Source: Isoperla grammatica (taxonomy: Eukaryota > Arthropoda > Insecta > Plecoptera > Perlodidae). From it: a DNA stretch of 64,000 nt. A model generated the notes under the pieces. It was not told the origin of the DNA and searched no databases. It was given only the letters and a program-made list of their open reading frames with translations. A program made the position numbers and the translations under genes. This document shows positions 45,627 to 55,720 of this stretch, piece by piece. The stretch is taken from assembly GCA_945910005.1 (NCBI GenBank), contig CAMDTW010000212.1:186001-250000 (forward strand), written 5' to 3'. How positions within the stretch are numbered: the stretch's first letter is position 1; each line of letters opens with the position of its first letter.

Positions 45627-46363
45627 AGGCGGATTCACAATTGAAATAAGAGTTGCAATAGTGAAATAGCAATAAGGTTTAAGCGAAATGGAACATGCAA
45701 TAACAATGCTATGGTTCACAACTGTCACAGTGGATTGAAATAGTCATAAGAAATGATTCAATTCCATTTCTTATTTCAACTTCTTATGACGAACCAATCA
45801 GAGCTCGAGAAGAGAAGGCCTACTCTAGTCGAACCGGATATGGTCGTTGTTGTTGTTGTTGCTGTTGTTGTTGTTGTTGTTGTTGTTAATGTCGTCGTCG
45901 TAGGCTTCTTGCAAGCTTGCTTTACAACAATGAAACAAATGAAATGAATCGATTGACAAACATCAAGCTGTCAAACAATAAAATATTCTGATTTTGAAAA
46001 CAAATCTTCAAAACAAACAAGAGACATACAAAACTTTCACAACTTGGTTGCCCATCATTAATCGTTTAACTGGCGAGCAGTTACTATCGGCATACCTCGT
46101 TTTCTTCATAATGTTGCAATTTTATTATTTTGACAGCTCGTTGTTTGTCATCAGTTCGAGGGCCGGGTCGGTGCTGGCGCTGCGCCTGCTATAGGTTTAG
46201 AGTAGGCAGTGACTATGGCGTCAGATCCGGTCGAGAAGTGCTCGATTGTAACGCTCTCCTACGTTGAAATAAGGTACTACGGGTCTGTTGTGAACCAGTT
46301 CGTTGTTATTTCACTATTTCACGGATTCTTATTTCAACCCTTATTTCAATTGTGGATCGGCCT
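45627..46363. mobile_element. Harbinger-like MITE with TAA duplication
   Basis: AGGCGGATTCACAATTGAAA and the inverted CAATTGTGGATCGGCCT are flanked by TAA (45624-45626, 46364-46366). Both ends carry several GAAATAAG and TTGAAATAG motifs. A GTT microsatellite lies inside at about 45843-45890. It abuts the next element, whose TTAA overlaps its right TAA. Confidence 0.75.
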
Positions 46364-46666
46364 TAACCGCTTCACTGTTATGGACGTATCTCATACGTCC
46401 GTCACGCGCCGCCCTGTGTGTGTTACGGACGTATTAGATCCGTCCGTCAAGTCTTTAAATTCTCCCGCCTAAACTATTGCTTCAAAATCGATATAAAACG
46501 GCTTCCTGTATTCGTCATTTGATTGTCCTACTGGCCGTATGCGCGCACAATCTTGTGGCCACGAGAAACCAAGTGAGCGGAAGAAGATACAACGAATGCG
46601 ACGTGGCTTTAGCTTTTGTTTACATTGCATTTTCTCGCAACTGTTTTGCTTCTAAAACCACAGAAA

Positions 46667-46825
46667 ATGAGTGAATTATCAGATGCTATGATACGGGAGT
46701 ATGTGTTAGACATCAATAGTGATGAAGAAGAGAGTTACAATGCCGAATCTTCGCTAGGTGAGTTGTATGATGATGTGACAGATCATGAGATTGTGACGGA
46801 AGACGTAGGCCTACATAAGAAATAA
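46667..46825 (+). pseudogene. piggyBac transposase N-terminal remnant
   Basis: The frame MSELSDAMIREYVLDINSDE then EESYNAESSLGELYDDVTDH has the acidic leader usual for piggyBac transposases and sits at the expected place inside TTAA-flanked termini. It ends 52 codons later (LHKK, stop), where homology is cut by deletion or repeat DNA. None of the catalytic Asp residues is present. Confidence 0.5.
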
Positions 46826-47214
46826 AACAGGTAGGCCTAGGCCTAGATGAAGTAATTGAAAGTGATGTAGACCTTGATGTTGGACCCACTAGGCCTAGGC
46901 CCTAGTATAATTGTTAGTGAACACTATCCCAACAATGCCCAGGTAGTAGACTAGGCCGTGGTTGCTCAAGGTAAGCCTAGGCCTAGGCCTAATAGCCAAG
47001 GGGGCGTGATTCTAGGCGTGAATGTCGTGTTGGACAGTCTAATATCAACCTAGGCCTATTTTATGTTGCCTGTGGAGTGTAACTAGTGTACTTTACTTAT
47101 AATTTAGCAAAAAGTATATTTTACAAGTAAATTTACACATTTTCACTGGAAATTTATATATATATATTTTTTTTTTTTTTTTTACGACCCGTAAACCACC
47201 CGTATAAGGGTTGT

Positions 47215-47890
47215 TTATTTATTTATTTATTTGAATAGCCTTCTTTTATACACTCAATTGCATATACACAAGTTAATGGTATGCGAGTTTTTGAAGTTGT
47301 CATAGTTGTCTTAAACACTAAATATACATACATTCCATTGCTTTACCAATGTACATTGATACTAGTTATGACTACTTAAAACTTAAAATATGTAAAGAAA
47401 AATCCTAAAGTGACTAAAGAACTAATAATACTTGAGCTGCAGCATGGTACATATTTACACATGATTAAAAAATTCTGTCAAGGTATAAAAACTATTTTCT
47501 AGCAAATGCTTTTTTACTAATAGCTTAAATACTTCTCTGCTGGTAGTGTACATAACTTGTTTAATGGCATGTGGTAGTTTATTAAACACTTTCACACCCA
47601 TATGGACCGGATCACTGTCTAACAATTTGAGTCTATGGCCCACCTGATGCAGGTTGAGTTTACCTCTTGTACTGAAACTGTGAATCCTTTCATTCGTATG
47701 AAAGTATTTTGGAAAGTCATGCACAAACATGATGATCTCTAGTATGTACAAGCAGGTTACTGTTAAAATCTTCAATTCCTTAAAATATGGACGACATGAG
47801 TCCCTCACTCCCAGGTGCATCATGTACCTCAGTGCCCTTTTTTGTAAAGTGAATACTTTTGTGACATGTGTGGTATAAAAATAAAAATAA
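47215..47890 (-). pseudogene. LINE C-terminal fragment with AAAT tail
   Basis: The minus strand reads VTKVFTLQKRALRYMMHLGV, CRPYFKELKILTVTCLYILE, HSFSTRGKLNLHQVGHRLKL and GVKVFNKLPHAIKQV, ending LTEFFNHV. This is the tail of a CR1-group LINE protein (STRxxxxL, FNKLP). A TTTATTTATTTATTT run at 47215-47232 is its 3' AAAT tail and a TAAAA run bounds the other side. It is strongly 5'-truncated. Confidence 0.75.
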
Positions 47891-48382
47891 AATAAAATAA
47901 AATAAAATAACTGTTACATTTTCTTGTTGGCTTGAATGTTTCAAATCGAATTTTTGCAAGATTTGAGTAAATTTGGAGATGACAGATTTCAAACCCAGTA
48001 TTTTGCTCAATAGGGTTTATGACAACCCCTATAAATGATCACAAAAGTTTACTCTACGACTTTGTATATTTTTTTATGACTTTATTTCCTTTTAGATAAC
48101 ATTTGCTATAAGTTTTGTCTCTTCACTTTTTTTGATTGGGGGGGTTATTCAGAATGTACCTTATTGTAAGGGACATTTTCCAAGATGGCCACCATTTTCC
48201 GGGTATCAACATTATCAAATTTCACATTTTTTAATGCTTGGTTCACTTGTTTAAGATATTAATGCGGAAAAAGTATAATTTATCACCTATACTTGAGTGA
48301 CTGAATTTATATGTTAGCCCCTTTTTTTGGCTAACACAGAGGGTATTTCTCATTTTTTTTTTGCTAACAGTGAAAGGGTTAA

Positions 48383-49110
48383 GTAACGCATTACCGTACT
48401 ACATAACAAAATTACTTGTTTCAGTAAAATGTTAGTAATTCATTACAAAGTTCTCAATGTAACGGAGAAGTATCTAATCTCACTACTTCTTTCATTGTAA
48501 TTTGGGGTTAGATTGTGTTATCATCGGATGTGCTCGATGCCCTTTTCTTTTTGCAATTGGTTTAGCCTATAGCCTGTAATCAGATGGCCTACTCATTAAT
48601 TTTGAAACATCAAAAGAAAATAGAGTTGGAATTCATCGTCAGCCCCTACACCTAGGGTGACCAAGATAACAGTTGTTTGCATGTTATTTCCCATCAACGA
48701 AACAAATCCATAGCAACAATGGGTGCCCCTAGGTGTAGGAATTTTGAATTATTATACGTATTGTATTTATGTATTTGTATTTTGTATTAATTATTAATGT
48801 ATTTATTGTACCTATCATATAGTGTACTAATGTATTTATTAATACTGGAATTTTGAACTAGGATAGGAAATTGAAATAGATAACATTAAGTTTGAGGTAA
48901 GTGAAACTTAATGTTATGTATTTCAATTTCCTATCCTAGTTCAAAATTCCAGTAAAATCCACTGATGACATTAAATCAAAAGGAACAAATATTGATTTTC
49001 AAAGTAATTTCATTACTTTTTCATAAAAAGTAATGTAGGTAATGTAATCATGGTACATTTTTTGAAAAGTAAATTTTATTACATGTTGGCTGAATAACTA
49101 ATAAAAAATG
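48383..49110. mobile_element. Possible decayed hAT remnant
   Basis: Phrases such as AAGTAACGCATTACCG, TTCATTACAAAGTT and AAAAAGTAATGTAGGTAATG recur in both orientations, as in hAT elements built from GTAATG motifs. No clear termini or duplication were found, so this is tentative. Confidence 0.3.
48844..48953. repeat. 110-bp near-perfect hairpin
   Basis: A 50-base arm (starting ACTGGAATTTTGAACTAGGA) is followed by a loop of about 10 bases and its reverse complement with one mismatch. The structure is like a small foldback MITE. As RNA it would be a nearly perfect stem. Confidence 0.95.
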
Positions 49111-49493
49111 TAATTTATCAATTTAAAAACGAAACTAACACTAACACTAAAATATATAAGCATTTTCATAGACCACTCGGCAATGTCATCACCAGTATTT
49201 AGTTTACAGAACCAAAACTTATTTTAGATTGAAATACAGTACTACTTACATTCCACAGACACACTTTTACAAAAATGTTTTGACGGTTCTCCTAGGAGTA
49301 GTACATTTCTCCCGCCATTAATACATTTCAGTATTAATGGTGAAGATCTCTCGTAGCACTTTAAAGGCCGACTCAGCCACGTTTTATTATTCCTGTAAAA
49401 CACACCATAGAACACAAAAGGGCGAATACGTATTAGCAAGCACATAAACCGTGCTATATTTCCTATTTTGAGCCTCTAAAATGCATTTAAAGC
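49111..49493. other. No gene recognised
   Basis: A 67-codon minus-strand frame at 49242-49445 (WLSRPLKCYERSSPL...) has no known motif. Confidence 0.3.
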
Positions 49494-49744
49494 CAGAGCT
49501 GGGCAGTATTGAAAATACCAGAGCTTAAGGTATCTGCTATTGAAAATACGTCTTGTATTTTACAAAATACTTTTCTCAAAAAAACATTTTCCAATCTTGC
49601 TTGCCATGCGACGGATTACGACCTGACTGTAACTACCGTACTAGGAAGAATTACCGCCCGTACGTTCAGTAAATTGCTAGGCTGCTAGGTCAACCTAGCG
49701 GCGACAATGATCTAATTTTACAACGCTTATATTAACTTGCCTTG

Positions 49745-50935
49745 TTTGTCTGGACGGAATCTTTGAATCGATATTCCACCTACTTCTAGATGTCCGATCA
49801 AGCTGAAATTTTTTACACAGACGTATTCCTGATGACAATACATGAATCAACTGTCATATTTACTAAATTGTCAATGAATTCATCATAATTAATTAATTAA
49901 TGTTTTATATGGAAATCGATGTTTAACCCACTTCCCAAGATCAAATCGAATTGAAAGTTTAACACAGACGTATTCTCAATGACAATACACGAATCAATTG
50001 CCATATTTACTAAATTGTCAATTAATTCATCATAATTAATTAATTCATGTTTTATATGGAAATCGATGTTCAACCCACTTCCCAACGTCAATCGAGTTGA
50101 AAGTTTTCACACAGACGTATTCTCAATGACAATACACGAATCAATTGTCATATTTACTAAATTATCAATTAATTCATCATAATTAATTAATTGATGTTTT
50201 ATATGGAAACCGATATTTCACCCTCTTTCCATGATTGAATTAAGCTGAAAGGTTTCACACAGACGTATTTTTAATGACAATACACGAATCAATTGTCATT
50301 TTAACTAAATAATCAATAATTCATCATAATTAATTAATTGATGTTGTATATGGAAATCGATATTTCACCCAGGTTCCAACGTTGAATTGAGCTGAAAGTT
50401 TTCACACAGACGTATTTCTAATGACAATACACGAATCAATTGTCATATTCACTAAATATTCAATTGATTCATCATAATTAATTAATGTTTTATATGGGAA
50501 TCGATGTTTAACCCACTTCCGAACGTAGAATTGAGCTGAAAGTTTTCACACAGACGTATTCTTAATGACAATACACGTATCAATTGTCATATTTACCAAA
50601 AATAGTCAATTAATTCATCATAATTAATTAATGTTTTATATGGGAATCGATGTTTCACCCACTTCCCAATGTCGAATCGAGTTGAAAGTTTTCACACAGA
50701 CGTATTCTTAATGACAATACATGAATCAATTGTCATATTTACTAAATAGGCCTAATCAATCAAGCCATCATAATTAATTAATTGATGTTTTATATGGGGA
50801 TCGATAAAACACTCACTTTTAAACGTCGAATTGAGCTGAAAGTTTGCACACAGACGTATTCTTAATGACAATACATGAATCAATTGTCATATTTACTAAA
50901 TAATCAATTAAACTATCATAATTAATTAATCAATA
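49745..50935. repeat. Tandem satellite, about 147-bp unit, 8 copies
   Basis: CACACAGACGTATT recurs near 49813, 49961, 50109, 50256, 50403, 50546, 50691 and 50846. Units share GACAATACACGAATCAATTG, CATCATAATTAATTAAT and TTTTATATGGAAATCGATGT. Copies have drifted but the period holds. The array may sit inside a larger element that starts at CAGAGCTGGGCAGTATTG (49494). Confidence 0.93.
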
Positions 50936-50984
50936 TTCGATATATATTTGATTGCAAGATTCTTTAAGACTAAAAAGTATAAAA

Positions 50985-51290
50985 ATAATATTACATGACA
51001 AAAATATATTTTTTTTAAAACAACGCTTATATTTAAATGCACTAAAAAGTAAAAAATAAATTTTCGCCCAACAAATTTTTGCCTCACTCGGAAAATAAAA
51101 GCGTTGGGCGCTTTCCCTGCATAAACAGCAGAATACTGCAATCTATGTCAATATCGAAAGCGCCAAACGCTTTTATTTTCCGAGTGAGGCAAAAATTTGT
51201 TGGGCGAAAATTTAGTTTTTACTTTTTAGTGCATTTAAATATAGGCGTTGTTTTTTAAAAAATATATTTTTTTCATGTAATATTATTACT
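50985..51290. repeat. Foldback repeat, arms about 125 bp
   Basis: The arms (left with AAATTTTTGCCTCACTCGGA, right its complement) run from AATATTACATGA at the left to TCATGTAATATT at the right, around a 40-base centre with AAAGCG repeats. It is noncoding and probably a MITE-type insertion. Confidence 0.88.
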
Positions 51291-51744
51291 GAAAAGCACT
51301 TGCTTTTTGGTAAAGCCAAAATCCAAAATCATATTCGTATTGTGAAGGTCATTCCCTATTTCCCGATAATATCCATAGACAAATGTATTTCGGGTACCTA
51401 TACATAAAAAAAAAATTAATTTGAAGAGATAAGCCTCCAAAAGTATCTTGTGCACTAATGCATTTGTCTGAGTATTACTGAGTACGTTTAGTATTACTAT
51501 TTTGTATTGAAAATACAAATATTTGAGTACTTCCCTGATTGCAGCTTTATGATATCCCAGTGTACAAAATTTAACTTTTTTATGTGGAGGTGAATATGAA
51601 GTTCTTACGTAGTGTGGCAGGGGTGACTAAAATGGATATGAAGTAGTGTGACCAGGAAGAAAGTGGGAGTTGAGAGCCATAAAGGCCTGTTCTGAGTTTT
51701 GGGCAAGTAATTTTAATATATTGCACTTCAGATTGTTTATGGAC

Positions 51745-52545
51745 GGAATAACTTGAAATTCCCACCCTTGCAAGCACCCTCATTCAGGCAGCTGCCATGT
51801 TTGTTCGTCTGAGTTCAAATCTCTTCCCACTCAACTCTTCAGTCCACGCTCATCACACAAGAGCCAACGTCCAGATTCACCTTCCCAGCCACAACTCATC
51901 TCTATTTTCCAGAGGCCCTCACTACATAGCTCTTACCGTTTTCAACAAGCTTCCCAGAAAAATAATCACCTCTCCGTCCATTCCCTCATTCAAAGCCAAT
52001 CTGAAATCTTTTCTTATCTCTAAGTCCTTCTATTCTCTCCACGAATTCCTTTCGGCCCAACACAATGTGATTTAGATGGTTAATCACATTCATCGATTTC
52101 TAATATGTATCTCCAATGTCTCTATTTAATCTGCTCATAATATGTATATTAAGGTTATGAAAGTAGGTGCCAATTGGCTGGAATGGTATATTAAGTGAGG
52201 AAAGGATCCAACAGCTTACCTTCGTGTAGTAAGATGACGGATTTGCGAGTTTGAAGTACACATGAAGACATAATACAAAATATAACGAGACGTTTCGACC
52301 GAGGTCTTGCTCACTCGAGTGAGCAAGACCTCGGTCGAAACGTCTAGTTATATTTTGTATTATGTCTTCATGTGTACTTCAAACTCGCAAATCCGTCATC
52401 TTACTACACGAAGGTAAGCTGTTGGATCCTTTCCTCACTTAATATACCAATATGTATATTAAGTTTATGTATATTAAGTATGCATATTATAAGATTGACG
52501 ATGCCTATATTTGTACCATGTATTAATCGACAGGCAAATAAATAA
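51745..52545 (+). pseudogene. LINE C-terminal fragment with AAAT tail, split by a palindrome
   Basis: The plus strand gives HAHHTRANVQIHLPSHNSSL, TVFNKLPRKIITSPSIPSFK and SKSFYSLHEFLSAQHNVI before a stop at 52075, the tail of a CR1-group LINE related to the one at 47.5 kb. The 3' untranslated part resumes after a palindromic insertion and ends in AAATAAATAAATAAA at about 52530-52545. Confidence 0.72.
52186..52449. mobile_element. Palindromic Penelope-type terminus pair (no body)
   Basis: A 264-bp palindrome with essentially no loop is centred at CACTCGAGTG (52313-52322); I see one mismatch (CGAGACG versus CTAGACG). Each arm carries TGAGCAAGACCTCGGTCGAA then ACGTCT, and ends in GGTAAGCTGTTGGATCCTT. 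The same two landmarks, at similar spacing, flank the GIY-YIG ORF at 55.7-56.8 kb, so this is two Penelope-like termini joined head to head without coding sequence. Confidence 0.75.
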
Positions 52546-52779
52546 ATAAAACATGTCATGTGAGGGTTCTGGGGTTGCTATGGGAGATTCCTTCAAAGCC
52601 GCACGAAATAGTTGTGTCGTCACTTGCGGTCTAAGGTCCTGGACCCTTCTACCTGCACAACGCTATTCACTAGAGTCGGCCGGCCTCACAATCATTGTTT
52701 CAGTTCAGTTTTTCATTTCGTGGATGTAGAATATGTAATGACGAAACTTGTGTGTATATAATAATCATTATACGAGGGT

Positions 52780-52985
52780 GACTAAGAATTGGTGAAAAAG
52801 TGTTGTTTATAAGAGCAACAATAGACCGGGTAAATTAGATTCTGAAGGCAACAAACTTTCATTTAATTGGCTTCCTGACGAAATTGATCCCCTGACTTTA
52901 TAAACAATGACTTTAAGAAGTGGATCGTGGATCGACATGAACTACATTTACATTTTGTATATTCTTATCACTTTACTGAGGAAGA
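52780..52985 (+). pseudogene. Decayed THAP domain
   Basis: Two adjacent frames read YKSNNRPGKLDSEGNKLSFN-WLPDEIDPL and then FKKWIVDRHELHLHF-VYSYHFTEED. The Trp, the R-x-E helix and the HFTEED end match a THAP finger. A stop, a frameshift and loss of cysteines (Tyr before SYHF) show it is dead. It is unrelated in detail to the THAP at 9.4 kb. Confidence 0.5.
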
Positions 52986-53085
52986 CTAAGAATTATCATC
53001 AAAACTCAAAGCAAAGCTATTAACCAAAGTTATAAACCAAAACCGACACTGACTAAAAATGCAGTCTCTTAAAAAAACATAAAAG

Positions 53086-53240
53086 GTATCACTGTTTCAC
53101 CTCCAATAAAGCGTGCTAAGTCGCAATACACACATAAGGAGAAAATAGCGGCGGCAACTGTAAGTATCACTGTTTCACCCCCAATAAAGCGTGCTAAGTC
53201 GCAATACACACATGAGGACAAAATAGCATTGGTGCAATAA
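53086..53240. repeat. Tandem duplication of about 77 bp
   Basis: GTATCACTGTTTCAC(C/T)CC followed by AATAAAGCGTGCTAAGTCGC and AATACACACAT occurs twice, the second copy carrying a 16-base insertion (TTGGTGCAATAAACTT). Both read PPIKRAKSQYTH, so it may be a duplicated exon piece of the adjacent THAP pseudogene. Confidence 0.75.
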
Positions 53241-53544
53241 ACTTCGGCGGCAACTGTAAGTAGTACTAGTACTGTAATCACAAGAAGAATGAAAATGTAA
53301 GTACCGTAATAAAATAAGCAATTAGTTTAGCAATTAGTAGCAGTGCTTTCTCATATAGTTTTTAGCTCGAGTACAATAAGTCCCACAGAACTGAAGTTTC
53401 TTTTATCTCCGATTGAATCAAGCTAGTTTCAGACAAACGTTTTAAGCAAACCTAGACTATTACTTTAAGTTTAGATTGGGAAAGGAGCAACTGTGATGGT
53501 ATGATCTCCTGAGAAGATTGACGAGCAACTGAATCCCTAAAATA

Positions 53545-53665
53545 GCATTTCTTCTTCTTCTTCTTCTTCTCAAATGCCCACATTTGGCTATTATGCCATC
53601 ATGCTGGATCTGGTCAACCAGTAGAGACACGCTTCTTTCTCCATAGCATATAATAATATAAATAT
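53545..53665 (-). pseudogene. LINE 3' end with GAA tail
   Basis: The minus strand reads YAMEKEACLYWLTRSSMMA then stop, the same last residues as the fragment at 3541-4240 (ESCLYWLARQRMMAE). It is followed by a GAA trinucleotide tail (TTCTTCTTCTTC on the plus strand at 53549-53572). Only the last 20 or so codons remain. Confidence 0.6.
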
Positions 53666-53689
53666 ATAATAGCATTTGAGCTGAAGAAA

Positions 53690-53880
53690 AAAGGCAAAAA
53701 GAAGAATAGGAAGACCTCGAGAGAGATGGCAAGACCAAGTGCAAGGAGATGTGGCGGAGAGAAGAGAGGAGTGGGCAGTGGTTCCAGAAAAAGCGGAGAG
53801 AGCTTGTGTCATGGGAAGAGGAGTGTGAAGGTGAGGTGCCGAGCTTGGCAGACCGGTGCTGATTCTGTGATGCCCTAGAC
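53690..53880 (+). pseudogene. Retroelement C-terminal remnant (GRPRERW type)
   Basis: Frames give RRIGRPRERWQDQVQGDVAE then REEWA and, after a shift, RRELVSWEEECEGEVPSLAD. A GRPRxRW segment followed by a Trp/Arg-rich tail occurs at the C-terminus of some LINE proteins. The assignment is tentative. Confidence 0.35.
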
Positions 53881-53916
53881 TGTTGGACCCAACTAAATGA
53901 CGTTTGAATAAAGTGT

Positions 53917-53949
53917 AGATATATATATATATATATATATATATCTACA
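53917..53949. repeat. AT microsatellite in a short palindrome
   Basis: GTGTAGAT, a TA run and ATCTACAC form a self-complementary unit just before a Penelope-type terminus. Confidence 0.9.
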
Positions 53950-53969
53950 CAGTTTAGTTCTTCTACTCA

Positions 53970-54112
53970 TGCTGAGTGATCAAGACCACGAGTTGGCCGA
54001 AACTTCTCAATATTTATTCATTTATTTGTCTTCTGATCTATATGTTTCTCAAAGCGACCTATCTACTTTCTCAGGTAAGCTGTCGTCCTTCTGTATCTTT
54101 TCCCTCACTAGA
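53970..54112 (+). mobile_element. Solo Penelope-type terminus
   Basis: TGATCAAGACCACGAGTTGG then CCGAAACTTCTC begins the unit, and TCTCAGGTAAGCTGTCGTCC ends it, matching the two landmarks of the Penelope-like termini nearby. No coding sequence is attached. Confidence 0.6.
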
Positions 54113-54181
54113 ACACGTTTTTCTTGTTGAGTTCCAACTATATATATAAACTGGATTAAAGAGAGGCCGAAAGGCTAGTAA

Positions 54182-54520
54182 TATGATAGGTATGAGGATA
54201 GACCCCAACAGCTTACCTGAATTGTAGACCGTTGTGGTATAGAGATAAAAGACAACATATATATATAATGGACAACACAAGTTTTCCGAGACGTTTCGGT
54301 ACAATACCTTGATCACTCGGGAGTAAGAAGACTACTAACTAACCTTAAAGGTTAGGTTAGGTTAGTTAGTAGTCTTCTTACTCCCGAGTGATCAAGATCT
54401 TGTACCGAAACATCTCAGAAAACTTGTGTTGTCCATTATATATGTTGTTATTTAATCTCTCTACCACAACAGTCTACAATTCAGGTAAGGTGTTGGGGTC
54501 TATCCTTCTACCTATCATAT
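54182..54520. mobile_element. Inverted pair of Penelope-type termini
   Basis: Arms of about 165 bp (54182-54346 and 54356-54520) are inverted. Each contains TGATCAA, a short stem (best kept on the left arm as GGTA-TTG-TACC), GAAAC(G/A)TCTC, then GTTGTCCATTATATATGTTG and finally TTCAGGTAAG(C/G)TGTTGGGGTC. The arms meet around TAACCTTAAAGGTTA. Mirror-image reading frames in this block are artefacts of the inversion. Confidence 0.75.
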
Positions 54521-54542
54521 ATATATATATATATATAGGAAA

Positions 54543-55709
54543 TAGGGGTGTGCGAGCCTTCGATTTTCAAGTCGAGCCAAGCCGAGCCGAGTATGAGAAA
54601 AAAAGCTTGATTTTCGAGCCGAGCCGAGCTTTTGAAATACCGTTAATTGTAAATTTACAGCTGCATTTTAAGTTGGTGCAATGGGATAGGAAGTGTATGT
54701 ATACCGAAATTTCGGTTCGTCTAAGATCAAGTACATCTTTGTTTATTTATAACAAATGTAAGTTACATAATTATATTATTATAGGGTTACATAATGTAAC
54801 CCTATATAGCCCTGTTATTGTTGCGCGGTAGGTTGGTAAAACAGTTTAGTTGAACTGTTTTACCGACCTTGGGTTGCGCTAGCGTGGCCATTTAGTTCAC
54901 AGTATCGACCATAGATCGCATGGTAGTTGCATTATTAGGGAGCTTAGAGAGTGTATAAATGAATACAGTAACAGCAACTTTTCAACTTCTCGACTTGTTT
55001 TTTAAAATACATTTGTATTTCAGTAGAATATTAGGACATACTAAAGTAAACTAAATTTCGTGTGAAATATTGATTTTATTGCAACTGAACCTACAAACAG
55101 ATCGAAATTCCATATCACAATGTCGGATATAAATAACGTTATATACAGTTGGGGTTACTTTGTACTCACTGGACGGTTGCAGTCCCCTTACCATTGCTCA
55201 ATGTTTGCCTCCAAAAAGCGGAACAAAGTTTGGCTAGGCCTAGGCCTAGAACTTTCGTGAAAATTAGAGCTAGATGTTTATTGTGAAAAGCAGAAAGCAT
55301 CTGTTTTTCTACTCGCAGAATAACGAAGCATCGTGCTGTATCTAGAGATGTAGCATTTTATTCTCACGGGATCGGGGCCTAGGGAAAGCCGCTAGGCCTA
55401 GGCCAGGTACCCAGAAAAGAGGCCTATTCTCGTTCTCTTAAGTTTATGTTGGGCCTAAAACCCCGATTTTTTTTTAAACTTCATCGTACTTGCAGACACT
55501 TAAATATTCGTTTCTTCCTTTTGGATTCTTCAGTCTGCGTTTATAGAAGTATATAACTAAAACCGCGCGACGACTGACATTTTTAGGCCTAGGCCTTGGC
55601 CTAGACAGCTCGGCTCGGGAATATCGAGCCAAAAATGAAGCTCGGCTCGGTACCGAGCCTAAAAAAAAGCTCGAAAAAGCTCGTAAATTCGAGTACTCGC
55701 ACACCCCTA
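54543..55709. mobile_element. hAT element between Penelope-type elements
   Basis: TAGGGGTGTGCGAG and the inverted CTCGCACACCCCTA are flanked by identical ATAGGAAA (54535-54542, 55710-55717). GAGCCGAGCC and GGCTCGGCTCG motifs fill the subterminal regions. No transposase is recognised in the 1167 bp. Confidence 0.92.
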
Positions 55710-55720
55710 ATAGGAAATAT

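Larger units (their letters stand above)
46367..48378 (+). mobile_element. Deleted piggyBac-like element
   Basis: TTAA (46363-46366, 48379-48382) flanks CCGCTTCACTGTTATGG and the inverted AACAGTGAAAGGG, which align with small differences. A transposase N-terminus is retained near the left end, and the catalytic core is missing. A minus-strand LINE tail has inserted at 47215-47890, and AGGCCTAGG repeats occupy 46835-47060. Confidence 0.7.

Noticed and set aside
48844..48953. microRNA precursor
   Set aside because: Pairing is too long and perfect for an animal microRNA. A foldback repeat is the simpler reading.
54346..54365. Telomere-like TTAGG repeats
   Set aside because: Only two or three TTAGG-like units occur, at the centre of an inverted Penelope pair, explained by the terminus sequence.
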